DNA from: CAYSLC01 sp964431545
GTDB taxonomy: Bacteria; Desulfobacterota; Desulfobacteria; Desulfobacterales; JAABSP01
Direction of reading: 5' to 3'
Length of the DNA: 5,083 nt
Assembly: GCA_964431545.1 (NCBI GenBank)
Contig: CAYSLC010000316.1
Span: forward strand, 1 to 5,083
The stretch's first letter is position 1. Each line of letters opens with the position of its first letter. The position numbers and the translations under genes were made by a program. Of this stretch, positions 1 to 5,083 are shown one piece after another. Under the pieces are notes generated by a model. That model did no database searches. It had not been told where the DNA came from and saw only the letters and a list, made by a program, of their open reading frames with translations.

Positions 1-310
1 GATCCGCCTCCGGGCTGTCGCCGGTGATGACGGCCCGGACGCCGGGCATCTTTTCGGCCTTGGCGGTGTCCACCTTCTTGACCATGGCATGGGGGTGGGG
101 ACACCGGAGGATGGCGCCGTGGATCATGTTGGGCAGAACCACGTCCGACGGGTAGACCGCCGTTCCGCTGACCCGCTCGTAGCCGTCCACCCGGGGGACC
201 CGTTTTCCGATGATGCGGGTCTGTTTCCAGGGGGAAGGGTCTTTTCCGGGCGCCGGGGTTTCGGGGACGGGGATATCCTTGACGTAATAGATTCGGCTGT
301 CCTCTTGCAT
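1..310 (-). CDS. Molybdopterin-binding (large) subunit of a xanthine dehydrogenase/aldehyde oxidase-family enzyme, N-terminal fragment
   Basis: This is the first 103 residues of the catalytic Mo subunit; the rest lies beyond the left edge. It starts MQEDSRIYYV. After a proline-rich lead of about 30 residues comes the a/b-hammerhead domain typical of these subunits: RVDGYERVSGTAVY (residues 40-53), then the D-x-x-x-P segment, LRCPHPHA (68-75), and PGVRAVITG (89-97). The family binds molybdopterin cytosine dinucleotide and hydroxylates aldehydes or N-heterocycles; the substrate cannot be read from this part. The ATG is 3 nt after the stop of the Fe-S subunit gene, and a GGAG (318-321) lies 7 nt before it inside that gene, so the two should be translationally coupled. 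No signal peptide is visible, so export would depend on the Tat signal of the partner subunit, as known for PaoABC-type enzymes. Family assignment is firm; substrate is unknown. Confidence 0.9.
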   Translation of the reverse strand, partial: MQEDSRIYYVKDIPVPETPAPGKDPSPWKQTRIIGKRVPRVDGYERVSGTAVYPSDVVLPNMIHGAILRCPHPHAMVKKVDTAKAEKMPGVRAVITGDSPEAD

Positions 311-313
311 GGC

Positions 314-970
314 TTAGCTCCGTTTTCTCGCGGCGCTCTGGATGGCCTTGTGGATGTGGGGATAGGTCCCGCACCGGCAGAGATTGCCGCTCATGGACCG
401 GGTGATGGTCTCGGGGGACGGATCCGGATCGGCCCGGAGCAGCCCCTCGGCGGACAGGATCTGGCCGGGGGTGCAGTAGCCGCATTGGTAGGCATCCTCT
501 TCCAGAAAGGCCTCCTGGACCGGACCGAGCTGTTCGCCGTCCATGAGCCCTTCTATGGTGGTGATCCGCCGACCCTCGGCCTCCACGGCCAGGGTGAGGC
601 AGGCGTACCGGGGGATGTCGTCGATGAGCACGGTGCAGGCTCCGCACTCGCCGCGGCCGCACCCTTCCTTGGCCCCGGTCAGTCCGATCCGCTCCCGGAG
701 GACGTGGAGCAGGGTCCAGCGGGGCTCCACCAGGAGGTTATGGTTGCGCGCATTGATATTGAGGGTGATGGTCAGCATCTCTTCCGGAAGCATCTTTTGG
801 GTCTCCCCGGTGGTTTTGGCCAGCACCGTGCCGGATGCGGCCACACCCACGGCGCCGACGCCGACGCTGGTCAAAAACCCCCGCCGGGTGACGCCGCGGC
901 CCTCCCGGCCGCTTTGGGTGCCGTGGCTTCCCTGGCTGCAACGGCAGCCGGGATGATGATCCTTCTTCAT
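314..970 (-). CDS. Tat-exported [2Fe-2S] small subunit of a xanthine dehydrogenase/aldehyde oxidase-family enzyme
   Basis: This 218-residue electron-transfer subunit carries two [2Fe-2S] clusters. The plant-type ferredoxin domain (about 65-140) has C104, C109, C112 and C124. The helical second domain (about 145-215) has C163, C166, C198 and C200 in the usual CGYC and CRCG contexts. All eight ligands are present. A twin-arginine signal, TRRGFLTSVGVGAVGVAASG (28-47), directs the folded complex to the periplasm. The 28-residue stretch before it is long and contains HHPGCRC (5-11). The start at 970 is preferred because GGGAGGT (975-981) lies 4 nt upstream. An in-frame ATG at 1009 would add 13 residues but sits only about 10 nt after the predicted transcription start. 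The Mo subunit follows directly with no FAD gene between, as in two-subunit IorAB-like enzymes; E. coli PaoA (YagT) is similar in having a Tat signal on the small subunit. The electron acceptor is probably a cytochrome or quinone pathway, which is inference. Confidence 0.93.
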   Translation of the reverse strand: MKKDHHPGCRCSQGSHGTQSGREGRGVTRRGFLTSVGVGAVGVAASGTVLAKTTGETQKMLPEEMLTITLNINARNHNLLVEPRWTLLHVLRERIGLTGAKEGCGRGECGACTVLIDDIPRYACLTLAVEAEGRRITTIEGLMDGEQLGPVQEAFLEEDAYQCGYCTPGQILSAEGLLRADPDPSPETITRSMSGNLCRCGTYPHIHKAIQSAARKRS

Positions 971-974
971 CGGG

Positions 975-981
975 ACCTCCC
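975..981 (-). promoter_or_regulatory. Ribosome binding site that fixes the start of the Fe-S subunit
   Basis: The minus strand reads GGGAGGT, then 4 nt, then ATG at 970. This is close to an ideal Shine-Dalgarno sequence and spacing. It favours the start at 970 over the upstream in-frame ATG at 1009, which has no comparable purine-rich site. Confidence 0.8.
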
Positions 982-1026
982 TTGGGCGATGGATTGGTTC
1001 ATTGGCCATTATGGCGGAAGGACCCT

Positions 1027-1055
1027 ATTCTATCCCAGTGAACGCGGAGCAAAAG
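1027..1055 (-). promoter_or_regulatory. Candidate promoter of the molybdenum hydroxylase operon
   Basis: The minus strand has TAGAAT (1032-1027), one mismatch from the -10 consensus. A poor -35 element, CTTTTG (1055-1050), lies 17 nt upstream. Transcription would start near 1020 and give a leader of about 50 nt before the ATG at 970. The weak -35 next to a dyad at 1057-1067 would suit a promoter that depends on an activator. This is judged by eye only. Confidence 0.4.
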
Positions 1056-1095
1056 TAGGGAAACCCTGTATTTTGATCCTGCGGAAACCCTACTT
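1053..1095. repeat. Inverted AAGTAGGG/CCCTACTT pair containing two GGAAACCCT copies; possible operator
   Basis: On the plus strand AAGTAGGG (1053-1060) is matched by its exact inverse CCCTACTT (1088-1095). GGAAACCCT occurs twice in the same orientation, at 1059-1067 and 1083-1091, with starts 24 bp apart. The first copy lies in a small dyad, AGGG-AAA-CCCT (1057-1067). The dyad centre would be near -42 and the second copy near -67 relative to the proposed start at about 1020, which are common activator positions. The right-hand copy overlaps the stop codon (1090-1092) of the phosphohydrolase gene. The inverted pair could also form a weak hairpin in the upstream transcript, but the 27-nt loop and only four T residues make a terminator less likely. 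The binding protein is not recognised. Confidence 0.5.
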
Positions 1096-3573
1096 CTGCC
1101 CTCCACCCGCCTCCTGTACCCTTCCTGAACGCTTTCCGCCCGTGGACGGCTCCGCCAGGCCGTTCAGGGAGAGTTCGGCCCAAAGGGGGAGGTGATCCGA
1201 GGCGGTCTGGATCTCGTGGTTTCTGGGGACCTCGGCCCGCACCGCCGTGAAATGGCGGGAGACGAGCATGTGGTCGATCCTGAAGATCGGCATCCGGGAG
1301 AAGAAGGTCGGCCGGGGGGCGTCTCCCCCCCGCGCGGTCTGGACATCGGCCAGATGGACGGTCAGATCCCGATATACGGTGCTACGGGGCCCGGCGTTGA
1401 AGTCGCCGCACAGAATGACCGGTTCCTCCGGGGGGACGGCCCCGAGCCACGAAGGCCCGGTCAGGGCCTTCACCTGGTCGACCCGCTCCTTGTTGTTGAG
1501 GCCCAGGTGGGTGTTGAAGAGGTGGACCGGTCCGGCCGGTGACGCGATCCGCGCCCAAATCACCCCCCGCCGCTCCAGGTTCCGGCCGCCCGGAGGGCGG
1601 GGAAGCCCGCCGCGCTCCACCACCGAGAGGGGGAACCGGCTCAGCACCGCCAGCCCGTACTGGCCGTCCCCTTCGTCCACCAGCGGGTGGAAGACATGGT
1701 ACATTTCCAGGCGCTCCGCAAGCCAGCGGGCCTGGTCCCGGTGCAAGGTCCGCTTCCGTCCCGCGTCCACCTCCTGGAGGGCCGCCACATGGGGGTCGAT
1801 CCCCTCGATGACCTGGGCGATCTTTTCCGGGGAGACCTTTCCGTTCATGTTGATGCAGCTGTGGATGTTGTAGGTGAGGGCGCGGAGCGTGAACGGCTCG
1901 ACGGAGACGTCCGCGCCATTTCTCCGGGCCGGGCGACGGTTTCTCAAAAAGTCGAGGGCCAGGCGTCGAAGATCGAGGGGGCGGAGGTAGGCGGCCGGGG
2001 AACGCAGGCGGGGCGGCAGGAGAACGAACCCCCGGGTCTCCTCGGTCCCCGGCCCGCCGTGGGAGCCGTGCTCCCGGGGAAAGCTCATGGGGCGCTCCGC
2101 ATGGGGATCCCAGCCGCTGAAGACGAAGTCCCCGGCGTCCGGGTGGCGGCAGAGGCGGTCGAGATCTTCGGCCGCCGGCTCCAGAAAGGGATGATCCGCT
2201 CCGAGGATCTCTTCGGGGGTTTTCCGCAGGTCGTGGAGACCGGCGCCGTTGACGCCGGCCACCCGGCCCTCTCCGTCCAAAAAGAGGACCAGGGGGATGT
2301 GGGCATGTTCGACGAATGCGGCGGCGAGCCGGACCCGTTCCTCCGGGGCGACCGGACGGGGAAAGTAGAGATGGGCCACCGGTCCCATGTCGGCCACGCG
2401 GATCCCTTCGATGGTTTCGGGATTGAGCCGAAGGGGTCTTATCGGGTTTCGCCCCGACCGGATGAGGCTCAGCCCCCGGCGGTGGAGCCTGGCGTTGGCG
2501 CTTTCATCGACGGCGGTCTCTTTGTGGGTCTTACCGGGCGCCTCCGAAAAGACCTCCGACGCCAGGACCTCCCGGACCGCCGCCTCCACCCGCCGGCCGT
2601 GGCGTCCCAGGTAGCTGACCGTCGACTCCTGCCCGTGGTCCGAGAAGAGGACCACGGCGTAATCCCGGCAGTCGGACCGGCGGGCGGTGCGATAGATATC
2701 CTTGACGGCTCCGTCGATCCCCTTGAGGCTCCAGTGGGCGAAGGCGGAGGAGGGGCCCCGGCGGTGGGACTGCTCGTCGTAGGCGATCAGGTCGGCGTGG
2801 ATGATGGGGATCCCCCGGTTCACGTCCATCTTGACGCGGAAGCGGATCAGCTCCCGGAGCCCGACGGAGACGCCGATCCGGGTGGGGATGAATTTCAATT
2901 CGTCGAGGAACTCCGGCCGATGGAAGATGCCCCGGAAAAAATCGACCACGGCCAGTCCGATCTCCAGGGCCAGGAGGCCGAGGAGCCGGAAGAACTTTCC
3001 GATATGGAGCAGGATGAGCAACAGCAGCTTGAGCGGGTTGGCCTCCTTCAGGATCGATTTGAGATCGAGCGTCTGGATGCAATACCGGGCCTCCCCGGCC
3101 CCGCCGGTATAGATGTTGGAATAGGAGGTGCCGTTTTTCAACAGCCCCTCCCCCCGGGTTTCCAGGTGTTCGGCCACCCGGTTGGCGGCCTCCGATTCAT
3201 ACATGACGAACCGGTCCTTGGTTTTTCGGTCGATGAATTCGAAGGCGGGCACCGCGGAGGTGACCCCATAGAAGAGTTCCGCCTGGACCGCCGGCGTGGT
3301 GGAGGGGACCCCGGAATAGAAAGGCTTCAGTTCGAACCCCTGCTGTTGGGCCAGGCGCTTGAAAAAGGGCATCCGGCCCTTGGCCATGGCCCTTTCCAGC
3401 TGGCGCAGGGAGAGTCCGTCCACCTGAAGAAGGATCAACCCCGGGGCGGACGGGTCGCTCCGGTCGCAGGGAAGTCCCAGCATCCGGACCGCCCACTCGC
3501 TGCGGCTGATCCGCTTCCGCAGCTTCCGGAAGAAGTTTTCCACCCGGCTAATCAAGATCGGGCGTCTCCGCAT
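1090..3573 (-). CDS. Alkaline-phosphatase-superfamily domain fused to an EEP-fold phosphodiesterase domain
   Basis: This 827-residue protein has two hydrolase domains. Residues about 45-520 form an alkaline-phosphatase/nucleotide-pyrophosphatase-type domain: VDG with D52, nucleophile region PSTTP (T92 or T93), YDEQSH with D266 and H270, SDHG with D312 and H313, and GSHGG with H505, the expected two-metal site. Residues about 562-803 form an endonuclease/exonuclease/phosphatase domain: TYNIHS (N569), LQEVD (E601), FNTHLGL (H689), CGDFNA (D724, N726), RIDH (D767) and SDHLP (D793, H794). No key residue is missing. A strongly hydrophobic stretch (about 181-213) lies inside the first domain and suggests membrane contact; there is no N-terminal signal peptide. 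Both folds hydrolyse phosphate mono- or diesters, including phospholipids in some families, but the substrate is unknown. The gene overlaps the upstream glycosyltransferase by 26 bp. The exact start is uncertain: the ATG at 3573 lacks a well-spaced ribosome site, and TTG at 3555 (GGAG 10 nt upstream) or GTG at 3543 are alternatives. Confidence 0.9.
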   Translation of the reverse strand: MRRRPILISRVENFFRKLRKRISRSEWAVRMLGLPCDRSDPSAPGLILLQVDGLSLRQLERAMAKGRMPFFKRLAQQQGFELKPFYSGVPSTTPAVQAELFYGVTSAVPAFEFIDRKTKDRFVMYESEAANRVAEHLETRGEGLLKNGTSYSNIYTGGAGEARYCIQTLDLKSILKEANPLKLLLLILLHIGKFFRLLGLLALEIGLAVVDFFRGIFHRPEFLDELKFIPTRIGVSVGLRELIRFRVKMDVNRGIPIIHADLIAYDEQSHRRGPSSAFAHWSLKGIDGAVKDIYRTARRSDCRDYAVVLFSDHGQESTVSYLGRHGRRVEAAVREVLASEVFSEAPGKTHKETAVDESANARLHRRGLSLIRSGRNPIRPLRLNPETIEGIRVADMGPVAHLYFPRPVAPEERVRLAAAFVEHAHIPLVLFLDGEGRVAGVNGAGLHDLRKTPEEILGADHPFLEPAAEDLDRLCRHPDAGDFVFSGWDPHAERPMSFPREHGSHGGPGTEETRGFVLLPPRLRSPAAYLRPLDLRRLALDFLRNRRPARRNGADVSVEPFTLRALTYNIHSCINMNGKVSPEKIAQVIEGIDPHVAALQEVDAGRKRTLHRDQARWLAERLEMYHVFHPLVDEGDGQYGLAVLSRFPLSVVERGGLPRPPGGRNLERRGVIWARIASPAGPVHLFNTHLGLNNKERVDQVKALTGPSWLGAVPPEEPVILCGDFNAGPRSTVYRDLTVHLADVQTARGGDAPRPTFFSRMPIFRIDHMLVSRHFTAVRAEVPRNHEIQTASDHLPLWAELSLNGLAEPSTGGKRSGRVQEAGGGQK

Positions 3574-4852
3574 CCTCGTTGTTCCAGAGGCCGGCCACCA
3601 CGGCCGCCTTCTCGGACAACAGGTCCCACTCCGCGGCGAGGCTTCGCCGGATGCTCGTCCACGGATCCTCGCTGGGCGGGGTGGAGGCGGTCGGGGCGAA
3701 TCCGTCGGTGAAGGACCTGTAGACGTTCTCCAGCTTCTCGGCGGAGCGCCGCCGGGAGAATTCCCGGGCGGTCTTCCGGGCCCCTTCGGACCAGCGGGAG
3801 AGCCGGTCGGGGTCTTGGACGGCCCCGGAAACGGCGTCGGCGAAGTCTTCGGGGGAGGCGTCCTTGGGCAGCAGGCGGCCGTTCTCCCGGTCCCGGACGA
3901 CCTCCCGGGCGCCGGAGGCGTCCAGGGCGATCACGGGGGTCCCGGATGCCATCGCCTCGGTGAGGACCATCCCCTGGGTCTCGGATCTGGAGGAAAAGAC
4001 GAACAGGTCCATGGCGGCGTACGCGTTGCGCAGGGAATCACCGGTCTGTTTGCCGGCCAAAAGGAGCCGGTCGGCGATGCCCTCCCCCTCGAAGGTCTCC
4101 TTCATCTCCGACTCGCTGGGGCCGGCCCCCACCACCAGAAAGACGGCGTCCATGCGTCCCTTGAGAAACCCGGAGATCGCCTCCGAGAGGAAGGTCAGGT
4201 TCTTCTCCGGGGCCAGCCGTCCGAGATGGCCGATCACCAGGGCGTCCTCGGGGATCCGGTCCGCCTTTCGGAACGCCGGGCCGTCCCCGTCGGCGAAGAA
4301 ATCGACGTCCACCCCGGTGGGGATCTCGGTGATGGGGCTGGTGACGCCCCGTTTCCGGATCAGCCGCGCCACGGAGTCGCTGGGGGCGACCACGTGGGTG
4401 CACAGGTTGGCGTATTCGGTGGAGAGATTGATGGCCAGCCGCTTCATGGTCTCCGAGGTGGAGGAGACGTAATGGGTGTATTTTTCGTACAGGGTATGGT
4501 GGGTGAAGACCAGCGGCAGATCCCGGTACCGGGCGGCCCGCAGGGCCGCATCCCCCAGGAGGAAGGGGTGGTGGCTGTGGATGACGTCCGGTTGGAACGC
4601 GTCGATCTTCTGGTCGACCACGAAGGGGATCGGAATCCGCACGGAGAAGTCGGTGCCGTTGAAGTTCTGGATGGCGGGGACCCGGAGGATCCCCTGTTCA
4701 TCCTCTCCGGCGGCCTCGGCCTCCGGGAAGGTGGGAGCGACCACCAGAACGTTGTGCCCCAGGGTTCCCAGGTCTTCGGTGAACGCCTCCACCGACTTGG
4801 CGACGCCGCCCACATGGGGGACATAGGTGTTGGTGAACATGCAGATCTTCAT
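3548..4852 (-). CDS. GT4-family glycosyltransferase, similar to diacylglycerol/glycolipid glucosyltransferases
   Basis: This 434-residue retaining glycosyltransferase has the two-Rossmann GT-B fold. The N-terminal domain opens with MKICMFTNTYVPHVGGV, including the glycine loop at 15-16, followed by IHSHHPF (91-97) and FTHHTLYEKYTHYV (116-129). The C-terminal domain has GRLAPEKN (211-218; R212 and K217 should hold the nucleotide-sugar phosphates) and the E-x7-E motif ETQGMVLTE (E291, E299). The THHTLYEKYTHY and SETQG-type motifs recall alMGS-like diacylglycerol glucosyltransferases, so a lipid acceptor is likely but unproven. The start at 4852 gives a canonical N-terminus. The frame stays open to an ATG at 5062, but the extra 70 residues are arginine-rich and unlike the family. 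GGGAGGG (4866-4872) is the likely ribosome site, with a long spacing of 13 nt. A tail of about 50 residues after the catalytic domain (385-434) is not recognised. The phosphohydrolase gene overlaps its 3' end, implying coupled expression. Confidence 0.9.
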   Translation of the reverse strand: MKICMFTNTYVPHVGGVAKSVEAFTEDLGTLGHNVLVVAPTFPEAEAAGEDEQGILRVPAIQNFNGTDFSVRIPIPFVVDQKIDAFQPDVIHSHHPFLLGDAALRAARYRDLPLVFTHHTLYEKYTHYVSSTSETMKRLAINLSTEYANLCTHVVAPSDSVARLIRKRGVTSPITEIPTGVDVDFFADGDGPAFRKADRIPEDALVIGHLGRLAPEKNLTFLSEAISGFLKGRMDAVFLVVGAGPSESEMKETFEGEGIADRLLLAGKQTGDSLRNAYAAMDLFVFSSRSETQGMVLTEAMASGTPVIALDASGAREVVRDRENGRLLPKDASPEDFADAVSGAVQDPDRLSRWSEGARKTAREFSRRRSAEKLENVYRSFTDGFAPTASTPPSEDPWTSIRRSLAAEWDLLSEKAAVVAGLWNNEDAETPDLD

Positions 4853-5083
4853 GTGGATCGTCTTTCCCTCCCGATAGTGTTGATGGGGCGGAGAGTTTCC
4901 GAGATATCCCGCCCGGCTCCGACGCCGCGGAAAGTGGAGAAAAACGGCCGACCGATGTCGCCGCCCCCCTTCCGCAATCATCTCCTCACATTTTACAGAA
5001 GATGGAGCGGATCTTGAAATAGGGTATGGGATGTATTTTGGCGGACGCCGGGCAGTAGCCACTCAGTGTTTTTTATAATACTG
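4853..5083 (-). promoter_or_regulatory. Leader region upstream of the glycosyltransferase, with a weak promoter candidate
   Basis: No convincing gene is seen here. On the minus strand TAAAAT (4995-4990) with TTCAAG (5018-5013) at 17-bp spacing is a weak promoter candidate, which would give a leader of about 130 nt. At the right edge the sequence becomes AT-rich: the plus strand holds a perfect TATAAT (5074-5079) and the minus strand TATTAT (5080-5075), but neither has a visible -35 partner inside the window. The part nearest the gene is GC-rich and holds the GGGAGGG ribosome site (4866-4872). No known riboswitch or clear regulator site was recognised. Confidence 0.3.

Noticed and set aside
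971..1009. Earlier start for the Fe-S subunit at 1009
   Set aside because: It lacks a ribosome site and is almost at the predicted transcription start, while the ATG at 970 has a near-ideal site.
89..1195. A 368-codon open frame on the plus strand
   Set aside because: It is antisense to the molybdenum hydroxylase genes and crosses their promoter region. The minus strand carries all eight cluster cysteines and a Tat signal, so this is a shadow.
1687..3711. A 674-codon open frame on the plus strand
   Set aside because: It runs antisense to the phosphohydrolase gene, whose catalytic motifs are intact on the other strand. Its Gly/Asp/Pro-rich composition is what GC-rich antisense frames give, and it shows no recognisable domain.
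4975..5000. Possible Pho box (CTGTAAAA on the minus strand)
   Set aside because: Only one half-site is seen. There is no second copy 11 bp away on either side, so it cannot support phosphate regulation.
3815..5017. A 400-codon open frame on the plus strand
   Set aside because: It is antisense to the glycosyltransferase and rich in Gly, Asp and Val, with no recognisable motifs.
4853..5062. N-terminal extension of the glycosyltransferase to 5062
   Set aside because: The 70 extra residues are arginine-rich and low in similarity to any GT4 N-terminus, and the canonical start MKICMFTN is at 4852.
5053..5083. Terminator-like CAGTA/TACTG pair and T run on the plus strand
   Set aside because: The stem is only 5 bp with a 21-nt loop, the T run lies inside the loop, and CACTCAGTG would need a one-base loop.

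Overview
The window is a GC-rich, tightly packed piece of a bacterial chromosome. All four genes lie on the minus strand, so the window is read from right to left. The organism looks Gram-negative: it has a Tat-exported molybdenum hydroxylase and a GT4 glycosyltransferase next to a membrane-associated phosphohydrolase. The style of the genes would fit Desulfobacterota or a related lineage, but that is an impression and nothing in the window proves it.

Layout in transcription order: (1) 5083-4853 is a leader with weak promoter-like sequences and no convincing gene. (2) 4852-3548 is a GT4 glycosyltransferase that resembles diacylglycerol/glycolipid glucosyltransferases. (3) 3573-1090 overlaps it by 26 bp. 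It is an 827-residue fusion of an alkaline-phosphatase-superfamily domain and an endonuclease/exonuclease/phosphatase (EEP) domain, and both active sites look intact. (4) 1089-971 is a 119-bp spacer with a promoter candidate and two GGAAACCCT-type repeats. (5) 970-314 is a [2Fe-2S] subunit of a xanthine dehydrogenase/aldehyde oxidase-family enzyme with a twin-arginine signal. (6) 310-1 is the N-terminus of its molybdopterin-binding subunit, cut by the window edge.

There are two functional blocks. The glycosyltransferase and the double phosphohydrolase form a translationally coupled pair. Both phosphohydrolase folds include phospholipid head-group hydrolases, and the glycosyltransferase resembles enzymes that use diacylglycerol, so membrane lipid or glycolipid remodelling is a reasonable hypothesis, not a demonstrated function. 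The second block is a periplasmic molybdenum hydroxylase with its own likely promoter and operator. The Fe-S subunit is followed directly by the Mo subunit, with no FAD subunit between them, as in isoquinoline oxidoreductase-type two-subunit enzymes that pass electrons to a cytochrome or another external acceptor.

The most interesting items are the AP-EEP fusion coupled to the glycosyltransferase, and the repeat pair in front of the molybdenum hydroxylase operon. The long plus-strand open frames are antisense shadows of these genes.
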